Source: an uncultured Bacilli bacterium
Lineage (GTDB): Bacteria; Bacillota_I; Bacilli_A; RF39; UBA660
NCBI GenBank assembly: GCA_947628105.1
Contig: CANQYN010000040.1
Coordinates: 1-8,952 of the forward strand
Length of the DNA stretch: 8,952 bases
Reading direction: 5' to 3'
The notes beneath the pieces are model-generated. The model saw nothing but the letters and a program-made list of their open reading frames with translations. It made no database searches and was not told the DNA's origin. The first letter of the stretch is position 1; the number at the start of each line of letters is the position of its first letter. A program made the translations under genes and the position numbers. Shown here piece after piece: positions 1 through 6,464 of the stretch.

Positions 1-110
1 CTGATGGAAGAAAAATTGGTTTAGGAATAGAAAATAATTTGATGGTTTCGGAGACTACATTGACAAATGAACTTATAAGAACGAGGAAATATTTTAAGAA
101 GGTGGATTAA
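1..110 (+). CDS. C-terminal fragment of an unrecognised protein (5' partial)
   Basis: Reading from base 3, an open frame of 35 codons ends at the TAA at 108-110. The other two plus frames stop within the first 36 bases. The fragment is basic at its end (RTRKYFKKVD). I do not recognise a family from so short a tail. Its stop codon overlaps the ATG of the next gene by one base (TAATG), and that gene's ribosome binding site lies inside this frame. It is therefore very likely the preceding gene of the same operon, and translationally coupled to the next one. Because the operon starts upstream of the window, this gene may belong to the same pathway, but nothing in the fragment shows its job. Confidence 0.6.
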   Translation, partial: DGRKIGLGIENNLMVSETTLTNELIRTRKYFKKVD

Positions 111-589
111 TGAAAGTATTTATTTCTTGTCCTTTTACGGGATTGTGTGATGAAAAAAAATATGAAATTAAAGAGGAATATAAAGATTTCTTTAATAATT
201 TAACTAAAAAGTTAGAAGAAATGGGCTGTGATTATTATTTAGCTATAAAAAGAGAAAATTGGGGAATTGATCATAAAGGGCCAGAAGAATGTACAAAAAG
301 TGATTTTGAAGGAGTAAAAACTAGTGATTTTTTAGTAGTAATACCAGGAAATGATGTTTCTAAAGGAATATCTGGTGGTGTTCAAGGGGAATTAGGCTGG
401 GCTTCGGCATTAGATAAAAAAATGCATATTTTAATTGAAGAGAATTTTCAATATTCTCCAGTTTTAATGGGACTGAATGTTTTAGCCCCAACTCAATATC
501 ATAGGTGTAGCAAATTTTGGGATAGAGAAATGCTGGATACGATTATCAGAATTGTAAAGGAAGAATTGTTAGTTAGAGAGGGAATATAA
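110..589 (+). CDS. Nucleoside 2-deoxyribosyltransferase-like N-glycosidase (candidate CMP hydrolase)
   Basis: This 159-residue protein has the small Rossmann-like fold of the nucleoside 2-deoxyribosyltransferase / DNPH1 (Rcl) superfamily. Visible marks are an N-terminal beta strand and phosphate/sugar loop (KVFISCPFTG, residues 2-11), an acidic segment SDFEGVKTSDFLVVIPG (64-80), and SGGVQGELGWA (88-98), in which Glu94 sits where the family's catalytic glutamate is expected. The length is normal for the family. Members cleave N-glycosidic bonds of nucleosides or nucleotides. In blasticidin S and mildiomycin clusters the relatives BlsM and MilB hydrolyse CMP or hydroxymethyl-CMP to the free base, and the adjacent glycosyltransferase and radical SAM genes suggest that role here (inference). 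The start is the ATG at 110, with AAGGTGG at 99-105 upstream. Alternatives are a nucleotide-salvage deoxyribosyltransferase or a dNMP hydrolase. The superfamily call is firm; the substrate is not. Confidence 0.82.
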   Translation: MKVFISCPFTGLCDEKKYEIKEEYKDFFNNLTKKLEEMGCDYYLAIKRENWGIDHKGPEECTKSDFEGVKTSDFLVVIPGNDVSKGISGGVQGELGWASALDKKMHILIEENFQYSPVLMGLNVLAPTQYHRCSKFWDREMLDTIIRIVKEELLVREGI

Positions 590-590
590 T

Positions 591-1598
591 ATGTATTTGA
601 AATTACTTAATGAAAAGTTAGAAGAAATTAAAAAATATTATGAAAAACCATATTATGTGTATTTATCATTATCGAATATGTGTAATGCAAATTGTATTTT
701 TTGTGATGTCCATACTAATAAAGAAAAAAAATGTGGGATAGATGTGTTTAGTTTGATTGATGAATTAGCTAATTTAGGAACTAAATACATTCATTTTACA
801 GGTGGTGGCGAACCATTTATTAATGATGATATATTACAATATATGGATTATTGTACCAAGAAAGGTTTAAATATAATATTTATTTCTAATGGTTATAAAT
901 TAAATGAAGAAAAAATTAAATTACTGGCTAGGTATAATATAAAAGCAATATTTTTTTCAATTGATAGTTATAAACCGGAAGTACATGATAATTTAAGAAG
1001 GTTACCGGGATTATGGAAGATAGTAACCAATAATATAAATGTAATAAAAAGATATATGCCAAATGTAAAAATAGTAATAAATCATGTGTTAAATCGAGAG
1101 AATATAGATGACTTTGAAAAATTTATAAATTTGAAAAATGAATATAATTTTGATTTTATTAATCCAATTGTGATAAAAGATTATGATGAATTATTTTTTA
1201 CGGAGCAACAAATAATTAATTATAATAAAAAATTAAATTATTATGATGAATTAGCTAAAGAATTAGGAGTAGAATTCTTGAGTGGAAACATAGATTTTTT
1301 TACCAAAGATGTTTCAATTTTTGGTGATAGATCTAGTAATAATGATCTTAGATGTGTTTATCCTTCTTTCTGTTTATTTATTGATGCTCCGACAGGATAT
1401 GTTTATCCATGTGATTGTAGTATTCATAGAGACAAAAAAGTGTATAAAATTGGAGAATTAAAAGAACAATCTATGGAGGAGATATGGAATGGAGAACCAA
1501 GAAGAGTGTTAAAAAGAAAATTATTAAATAGTGAACTGGGATGTAAAACGAAATGCGATGAAGCAAATTGTCAATTTAATTATTCTTATTTTAAATAA
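591..1598 (+). CDS. Radical SAM enzyme with Cys-rich C-terminal domain (candidate cytosylglucuronate decarboxylase)
   Basis: This 335-residue protein has the canonical CxxxCxxC cluster motif as CNANCIFC (Cys31, Cys35, Cys38) for the SAM-binding [4Fe-4S] cluster. It is followed by the SAM-contacting GGGEP motif (71-75) and later strands such as FFSIDS (121-126). The C-terminus carries seven more cysteines (255, 261, 274, 276, 318, 322, 327) around GYVYPCDC and IGELKEQSMEEIWN, the pattern of a SPASM/twitch auxiliary-cluster domain. It should act in the cytoplasm by 5'-deoxyadenosyl radical chemistry. Between an N-glycosidase and a glycosyltransferase it matches the place of BlsE/MilG, which decarboxylate cytosylglucuronate in blasticidin/mildiomycin pathways; that assignment is inference. 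It could instead be a peptide-modifying SPASM enzyme, but no small precursor peptide gene is visible. The ATG at 591 has an AGAGAGGGA ribosome site at 575-582 and lies one base after the previous stop. Confidence 0.85.
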   Translation: MYLKLLNEKLEEIKKYYEKPYYVYLSLSNMCNANCIFCDVHTNKEKKCGIDVFSLIDELANLGTKYIHFTGGGEPFINDDILQYMDYCTKKGLNIIFISNGYKLNEEKIKLLARYNIKAIFFSIDSYKPEVHDNLRRLPGLWKIVTNNINVIKRYMPNVKIVINHVLNRENIDDFEKFINLKNEYNFDFINPIVIKDYDELFFTEQQIINYNKKLNYYDELAKELGVEFLSGNIDFFTKDVSIFGDRSSNNDLRCVYPSFCLFIDAPTGYVYPCDCSIHRDKKVYKIGELKEQSMEEIWNGEPRRVLKRKLLNSELGCKTKCDEANCQFNYSYFK

Positions 1599-1612
1599 AG
1601 GAGGGAATAAAG

Positions 1613-2734
1613 ATGAGAATATTAGTGTCGGCTGAAAGTTTTGGATATGGTCCAATTGCTACATGTTTAAATGTGATGAAAGAGTTAAAAAAACATGATG
1701 ATGTTATCTTAGATTTTATTGGTTCAGGTATTGCCTTAGAACAAGCGAAATTAAGTGGTTATTTTGATAAATATTATGTTTGTGAAACTTATGATTTTGA
1801 ATCACTAAAAAAGTTTGAAGATGTTTTTAAACAATATAAGGTTTTATTTGCCAGTGAAAATATTAATGGAGCTATATTTGGATTAAAATTTATAAAAAAT
1901 ACTTATTATGTGGATAATTTAGTATGGATGTGGGATGAAATACCAAAAAAATTAGGTAAAGTAAAAAAATTCTTTATATCTGAGACTTTACCATGTCAGG
2001 ATAATTTTAAAAGAGTGGGGAATGTTGTGGAAAATCCTGTCTTTGTGGGTCCAATTAGGGACTTAAGTTCCGGAAAGATGCAAAATAAAAAGAAACAATT
2101 AGTTATAAATATTGGAGGAGCTTCATCGTTTTTATTAGAACAGTCAGTAATTAACGAATTTTATAATAAAATAATTAATGATATTTTAGCAACAGAAGAA
2201 ATAAAACAATTTGCTTCCATTATTATATGTGGAGGAAGTAAAGTTATTAATAGTTTAAAATTAGAGAATAAAAGATCAAATATTAAAATTGCTACTTTAG
2301 CAAATAAAGAATATTTAAAAGTTATGGCAGAATCTTCGCATTGTATAATGTCATCGGGATTAGGAAATTTTATAGAGACATTAAATAAAGATGTAAATAT
2401 TATGTATTTACCAGCTGTTAATTATAGTCAATTATTACAATTGCAATATTATGAAAAAATGAATTTAGGATTTAAAATTTTGAATTGGAATACATTTGAT
2501 TTTTATAAAGAGATTCCGATGTATTTAGATGAAGCGACAGGGGTTAATGAGGTAGTTTCAAATGTCAAAAAATTTAATGCGGGGAATTATCGAAATTTAG
2601 TTAATAGATGGGTAAAAGAATATTTAACTCACTCTCAACAAAATAGTTTTGGAGATAGAGAAAAATTCTTTGATAAATTTGATAAAAAAGCTGCTGTAGA
2701 GATTGCAGATATAATTTATAATGAAAATAAGTAA
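1613..2734 (+). CDS. GT-B-like glycosyltransferase (candidate cytosylglucuronate synthase)
   Basis: This 373-residue protein looks like a two-domain GT-B glycosyltransferase. The N-terminal domain opens with MRILVSAESFGYGP (1-14), the first strand plus glycine loop of these enzymes. A second Rossmann domain starts near QLVINIGGAS (162-171). It contains IIICGGSK (203-210), SSGLGNFIETL (247-257, with Glu255) and YLPAVNYSQLLQLQYYEK (265-282), resembling the SxGxxTxxE and P...Q...A signatures by which MurG-like enzymes bind the nucleotide sugar. There is no signal peptide or membrane helix, so it is probably cytosolic. BlsD/MilC-type enzymes of this general kind join cytosine to UDP-glucuronate. 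The flanking candidate CMP hydrolase and radical SAM decarboxylase support that reading, which is inference. A surface-polysaccharide glycosyltransferase is the alternative. An excellent AAAGGAGGG site at 1597-1605 supports the ATG at 1613. Confidence 0.7.
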   Translation: MRILVSAESFGYGPIATCLNVMKELKKHDDVILDFIGSGIALEQAKLSGYFDKYYVCETYDFESLKKFEDVFKQYKVLFASENINGAIFGLKFIKNTYYVDNLVWMWDEIPKKLGKVKKFFISETLPCQDNFKRVGNVVENPVFVGPIRDLSSGKMQNKKKQLVINIGGASSFLLEQSVINEFYNKIINDILATEEIKQFASIIICGGSKVINSLKLENKRSNIKIATLANKEYLKVMAESSHCIMSSGLGNFIETLNKDVNIMYLPAVNYSQLLQLQYYEKMNLGFKILNWNTFDFYKEIPMYLDEATGVNEVVSNVKKFNAGNYRNLVNRWVKEYLTHSQQNSFGDREKFFDKFDKKAAVEIADIIYNENK

Positions 2735-2741
2735 GAGGTGG
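2735..2741 (+). promoter_or_regulatory. Ribosome binding site deciding the start of the first DegT gene
   Basis: GAGGTGG lies five bases before ATG 2747. The alternative in-frame GTG at 2738 sits within it and so cannot be the start that it serves. Confidence 0.75.
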
Positions 2742-2746
2742 TTTTA

Positions 2747-3934
2747 ATGAAAATACCTAATGATCCTTTTATAGGGACACATTATATAGGAAAAGAAGAG
2801 TTAAAAGCAGTTAAACAAGTGATAAAAAGTAAGAGTTTATTTAGATATCATGGTCCAAAATTACTTTATAAAACTGATGAATTTGAAGAAAATATGAAGA
2901 AGTATTTAGGCGTTAAATATGTCTTAGCTTGTTCTAATGGTGGTAGTGCAATTAAACTATGCTGTATCGCGAATGGAATAGGACCAGGAGATGAGGTTTT
3001 AATGTCCCCCTTTACTTTTATAGCTTCGGCAAGTAGTGTACTCGCGTGTGGAGCTGTTCCAAAGTTTGTAGATATTGATGAAGCAATGAACATAGATCCA
3101 AATGAGATAGAAAAAAATATTGGACCAAATACTAAAGCAATTTTAGCTATTCATATGCAGGGACAACCTTGTGATATGACTAAAATTATGAAAATAGCAA
3201 AAAAACATAATTTGATAGTAATAGAAGATACAGCCCAAGCTTTTGGGGCTCAAGTAGGAAATAAAAAAGCTGGGACGATTGGAGAGTGTGGAGCTTTTAG
3301 TCTGCAGGCGGGAAAAACAATAACCGCAGGTGAAGGGGGCTTTATTGCAACAAATAATCCAAAAATATATGAACTAGCCAAAATGTATCACGATAATGGG
3401 GGATATAGAGTAGGATCTAATTATCCAACTTGGGAAAAAGGAAATACTATCTTTGGTGAAAATTTTAAAATAACGGAGTTACAAAGTGCGATTGCTAATG
3501 AGCAATTAAAAAAAATAGATAAAATATTGCAACATCAAAAAGATAATTATGATTATTTAATAGAAAGAATAGATAAAAATTTTTATAAAATAAGACCAAA
3601 TATTAGTGATGGTAAATTAGTACATTCAAGTATAGCTATTATATTTAACAATCAAGAAGAATGTGAGAGATTTATTAAATATATGAATGATAATGGTATA
3701 GGTTTTAATATATATTGTAGTAATTTGATAAATCAATTTGATACTTTTAAATATAAAAATTCTTGGCATAAATCAAAATTTCCATATAATATTTCTAATT
3801 ATCAAGAAACTAAATGTCCTAAGGCGCAATCATTATTTAGAAGAGTTGCTTGGTTTAGTTTATCATCATCATTAAAAAGAAAACATTTAAAATACATAAT
3901 TCAAAAACTTGAGGAATATAAAAATGAATTTTAG
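2747..3934 (+). CDS. DegT/DnrJ/EryC1/StrS family PLP-dependent sugar aminotransferase
   Basis: This 395-residue protein is a full-length member of the DegT/DnrJ/EryC1/StrS aminotransferases, which transaminate keto sugars using PLP. Visible landmarks are SLFRYHGP (30-37), SNGGSAIKL (63-71), GPGDEVLMSPFTF (79-91), VPKFVDID (104-111), VIEDTAQAFGA (158-168; Asp161 contacts the PLP ring nitrogen) and AFSLQAGKTITAGEGG (183-198), in which Lys190 is the Schiff-base lysine. Lysine rather than histidine at that site points to transamination rather than ColD-type dehydration. The start is ATG 2747 rather than the in-frame GTG at 2738, because the GTG lies inside the GAGGTGG ribosome site (2735-2741). 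In this operon it could aminate an oxidised pentose or hexose ring of the nucleoside intermediate (inference). The middle of the gene looks somewhat less AT-rich than the genes after it. The family call is very secure; the sugar substrate is unknown. Confidence 0.92.
   Translation: MKIPNDPFIGTHYIGKEELKAVKQVIKSKSLFRYHGPKLLYKTDEFEENMKKYLGVKYVLACSNGGSAIKLCCIANGIGPGDEVLMSPFTFIASASSVLACGAVPKFVDIDEAMNIDPNEIEKNIGPNTKAILAIHMQGQPCDMTKIMKIAKKHNLIVIEDTAQAFGAQVGNKKAGTIGECGAFSLQAGKTITAGEGGFIATNNPKIYELAKMYHDNGGYRVGSNYPTWEKGNTIFGENFKITELQSAIANEQLKKIDKILQHQKDNYDYLIERIDKNFYKIRPNISDGKLVHSSIAIIFNNQEECERFIKYMNDNGIGFNIYCSNLINQFDTFKYKNSWHKSKFPYNISNYQETKCPKAQSLFRRVAWFSLSSSLKRKHLKYIIQKLEEYKNEF
3911..3914 (+). promoter_or_regulatory. 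Ribosome binding site of the GNAT-fold gene, inside the preceding gene
   Basis: GAGG is nine bases before ATG 3924 and within the last codons of the aminotransferase gene. It favours ATG over the TTG at 3909 and implies coupled translation. It is the weakest site in the operon. Confidence 0.5.
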
Positions 3935-4766
3935 TAATTCAGATATTTGGAATTACTCTTTATGGATAAGATATCCTATTGATAAAATTGTAAATATTGG
4001 TCAATTGTATTTTTATCAAGATAATAATTTATGGGAATGTCAAAATTTTTTTAATCCTATTATAACTGATTTTGAATTAAAAGAATTAATGAAAATAATT
4101 CGGGAAGGGAAAAAAGTTAAGTTTAAGTATATAAATAATTCAGAAATATTAGATAATTTAAAATTAAGGGCAATAGAAAATAAATTTAAATATGAAATAA
4201 TTGATAGTTGGGAGGCTCCTAGATTAATACTTAAAAATAATCTAGCCAATTATTTACAAAAGGAATGTGGATCACAAATTAAGAGGAATTATAAAGTTTA
4301 TAAAAAAAATAAAGAAAATTGGAAATATTATAATTCTTCTAGTGATGATATTTTAAAGTTATGGAGTTATGTGTTAAAAATAGATTTTAATTCTTGGAAA
4401 AAAGATGAAAATTCCGATATGAAAAGTTTAAATCGCGAAGATTTACAATATTTAGCCTTTTTATTATTAGAAAAAGAAAAAAGTAATTTAGTGGTTGTTT
4501 GTGATAGTAATGATAATCCTTTAGCGTATTCATTAATGTTTAAAGGAGAGGATAATTATTGGTATGCGGTAAAATGGGGAGCTTCGTATCAAGGAAGAAA
4601 AAAATATGCGGGGTTGGGAGCTTTATTTAAGCATTTAGAATATATTGAGATCCAGGAGAAGCAAATTTTGATTGATTTTTGGGGACGAAGGAATCGGGTG
4701 TATGAGGCACTTAAAAATAATTCACTAATTAGAAATCATATTGTTATTTATAAAAAGGAGGATTAA
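3924..4766 (+). CDS. GNAT-fold acyltransferase of the CelD/BcsL (Acetyltransf_6) or FemAB-like type
   Basis: This 280-residue protein contains one clear acyltransferase half. KSNLVVVCDSNDNPLAYSL (186-204), YWYAVKWGASYQGRKKYAGL (212-231), the helix LGALFKHLEYIEI (231-243) and DFWGRRNRVYEALKNN (251-266) follow the order seen in the CelD/BcsL-type GNAT fold. A basic helix, SQIKRNYKVYKKNKENWKYY (117-136), precedes it, as in FemX-like proteins that bind tRNA or acyl donors. The N-terminal 100 residues are less recognisable. Such enzymes transfer an acyl or aminoacyl group to an amine. Following an aminotransferase, it could acylate the newly made amino group (inference). The start is ATG 3924, inside the end of the previous gene (11-base overlap), with GAGG at 3911-3914; the in-frame TTG at 3909 lies upstream of that site. 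Donor and acceptor are unknown, and the family call is moderate. Confidence 0.6.
   Translation: MNFSNSDIWNYSLWIRYPIDKIVNIGQLYFYQDNNLWECQNFFNPIITDFELKELMKIIREGKKVKFKYINNSEILDNLKLRAIENKFKYEIIDSWEAPRLILKNNLANYLQKECGSQIKRNYKVYKKNKENWKYYNSSSDDILKLWSYVLKIDFNSWKKDENSDMKSLNREDLQYLAFLLLEKEKSNLVVVCDSNDNPLAYSLMFKGEDNYWYAVKWGASYQGRKKYAGLGALFKHLEYIEIQEKQILIDFWGRRNRVYEALKNNSLIRNHIVIYKKED
4755..4761 (+). promoter_or_regulatory. Ribosome binding site deciding the start of the FemX-like gene
   Basis: AAGGAGG is six bases before ATG 4768, within the last codons of the previous gene. The upstream in-frame TTG at 4741 has no comparable site. Confidence 0.75.
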
Positions 4767-4767
4767 G

Positions 4768-5730
4768 ATGAATATTGAACTTGGAAATATAAGAGATATA
4801 CCAAATATAAATGAAAAGATTGATAATAGTTTTAATGGTACTTGTTTTGCATATGATTGGTTTTTAAAATTAAAAAATAGTGAAAATATTCTGAAAATAT
4901 ATGATGAAAAAAGAAATTTAGTAGGTTTTATGCCAGTTTTTAATAGTAGTAATAAACGTATAATTGCTCAAAGTACTATGTATATTCCTTATGGGGGTCC
5001 GGTTATATTTAATCTTCCGAAAGAAGAAAGAAATAAAATTAGATTTATTCGAAATATAGAAAAAGCATTATGTGATTATCTACAAAAAAATTATGATGAA
5101 GTTAATTTTTCAACTGATAATAAAATAATTGATATTATGCCATTTATTAGATTTCATTTTACTCCAGAAGTTCGATATACATATAAATTAGATTTAACAC
5201 AAGGATTGGATGTTATTTATAATAATTTTGGTGGGGATCGAAAAAAAGATATAAGAAAAGCTCAAAAAAGAAATGTGGAATTTATAATTGATGATAAGAT
5301 GGAATATTTTGATGTCAATAAAGCGATGAAATGGGAAGCAAAATATGGATTAGAAACGACGGCTTGTTGGGTAAAAGAATATATAAATAAAACAATTGTT
5401 AATAAAAGAGGAATGTGTTTTGTTGCTAAAGAAAAAGAGAGAATAATTGGGGGTATTCATCTAGCTTGGGATAAAAATGTAGCATATATTTTATATTCAT
5501 ATTATGAAAAAGAGAATGATGATATTGCGATAGCGTTTCTTTATTATAAAACATTTCAATATTTAATTAAAAATAATATTGTTAAATATATGGATTTTGA
5601 AGGATCAGTATTTGAATCAATAGAGGATTGGAATATATCTTTTGGGGCATATCAAAGTAGATTTTATAATCTGCATTGGAATAATAAAGATAATTTATAC
5701 TTAAATGTTTATGATTATGGAGAAAAATAG
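4768..5730 (+). CDS. FemX/FemAB-like (Acetyltransf_6) aminoacyl- or acyltransferase
   Basis: This 320-residue protein has the double-GNAT layout of FemAB-like and CelD/BcsL proteins. The first half ends in YIPYGGPVIF (72-81). The linker TYKLDLTQGLDVIYNNF (138-154) leads to the basic helix GGDRKKDIRKAQKRNV (155-170), which is typical of the family. The second half contains MCFVAKEKERIIGGIHLAW (216-234), VAYILYSYY (238-246) and the C-terminal signature MDFEGSVFESIEDWNISFGA (275-294). Fem-type enzymes use aminoacyl-tRNA to add amino acids to an amine. In blasticidin S biosynthesis a tRNA-dependent leucyl transfer by BlsK has been described, so a peptidyl-nucleoside role is plausible (inference). 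The start is ATG 4768, with AAGGAGG at 4755-4761; the in-frame TTG at 4741 is upstream of that site. It is separated from the previous stop by one base. A peptidoglycan or glycan acyltransferase is the alternative. Confidence 0.75.
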   Translation: MNIELGNIRDIPNINEKIDNSFNGTCFAYDWFLKLKNSENILKIYDEKRNLVGFMPVFNSSNKRIIAQSTMYIPYGGPVIFNLPKEERNKIRFIRNIEKALCDYLQKNYDEVNFSTDNKIIDIMPFIRFHFTPEVRYTYKLDLTQGLDVIYNNFGGDRKKDIRKAQKRNVEFIIDDKMEYFDVNKAMKWEAKYGLETTACWVKEYINKTIVNKRGMCFVAKEKERIIGGIHLAWDKNVAYILYSYYEKENDDIAIAFLYYKTFQYLIKNNIVKYMDFEGSVFESIEDWNISFGAYQSRFYNLHWNNKDNLYLNVYDYGEK

Positions 5731-5732
5731 TT

Positions 5733-6464
5733 ATGGATCAACAAGGGTTGTTAGCTTTAATGTATGATTTTTATAATAGTCATATGTTAAAAGGGCAAAA
5801 TGATGATATTGATTATTATATAAAACAAATAAAAAAATATGGGGCTAAAGATATATTAGTAATAGGTGCTGGTACAGGTAGGGTTGCTATTCCTTTAGCG
5901 AATTATGCAAAAGTTACAGCATTAGATTTCGATGATGAAAGATTAAGACGATTGAAAAGGAAAAGTGCAAATATTAAAACTATTGGAATTAATTTTTTGC
6001 AGTATCAAGAAGTAAAAAAATATGATTTAATTATTATTCCTTATAGTACGCTTCAATTTGATAATAATAAAGAAAATCTGAATAATTTTTTTAAAAAATT
6101 GAAAGAAATAATGGATCAAAAATCAATAGTGATTTTTGATGTATCAGAAAGTTTTAAGGAAAAAGAAGAAAAGAATAAAGAATTTTTATTTAAAGATTAT
6201 TGTTCGGAAATTAAAGATGAAGTATTAGTTTATTATACTGCGAAAAAAAGACAAGATTATATAGAGTTTTATGTGGAATATCGATTAGATAAGCAAAAAA
6301 AGATAGTTGTAGAACATGAAAAATATTATTATTATAATAAAAAATTAATATTTGATATTTTAGAAAAGAATAATTTTGAAATATTAAAAATAGATGATGG
6401 ATATGGTAAAGAGGGTTTTAAACATAAACATTTATACCATTGTAGGAGGAAAACTAATGAATGA
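5733..6464 (+). CDS. Class I SAM-dependent methyltransferase
   Basis: This 243-residue protein is a seven-beta-strand methyltransferase. Motif I is ILVIGAGTGR (41-50), the acidic ribose-binding end of strand 2 is ALDFDDER (63-70, Asp65), and the later strand YDLIIIPYSTLQF corresponds to motif IV. The opening YDFYNSHMLKGQNDDIDYYI (11-30) resembles small-molecule N-methyltransferases whose N-terminal helices cap the substrate. The C-terminal third is rich in Lys and Tyr and has no added domain. Within this operon it probably methylates a nitrogen or oxygen of the product; BlsL, a guanidine N-methyltransferase in blasticidin S biosynthesis, occupies a comparable role (analogy only). ATG 5733 follows the previous stop by two bases and uses a GGAG site at 5719-5722 inside that gene. 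The stop is TGA at 6462-6464, the only TGA stop among the complete genes, and it overlaps the start region of the next gene by eight bases. Confidence 0.83.
   Translation: MDQQGLLALMYDFYNSHMLKGQNDDIDYYIKQIKKYGAKDILVIGAGTGRVAIPLANYAKVTALDFDDERLRRLKRKSANIKTIGINFLQYQEVKKYDLIIIPYSTLQFDNNKENLNNFFKKLKEIMDQKSIVIFDVSESFKEKEEKNKEFLFKDYCSEIKDEVLVYYTAKKRQDYIEFYVEYRLDKQKKIVVEHEKYYYYNKKLIFDILEKNNFEILKIDDGYGKEGFKHKHLYHCRRKTNE
6444..6450 (+). promoter_or_regulatory. Ribosome binding site deciding the start of the compact DegT gene
   Basis: AGGAGGA is six bases before ATG 6457 and lies in the 3' end of the methyltransferase gene. It rules against the ATG at 6394 as the main start and couples the two genes. 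Confidence 0.75.

Noticed and set aside
591..1598. RiPP cluster built around the SPASM-type radical SAM enzyme
   Set aside because: No short precursor-peptide gene, recognition-element protein or peptidase is visible; junctions on both sides leave only 1 and 14 bases.
2866..3093. Minus-strand open frame of 75 codons
   Set aside because: It lies wholly inside the first DegT gene, whose motifs are conserved. No ribosome site or family is recognisable, so it is a shadow frame.
4040..4249. Minus-strand open frame of 69 codons
   Set aside because: It is inside the GNAT-fold gene, with composition expected of antisense AT-rich DNA and no supporting signals.
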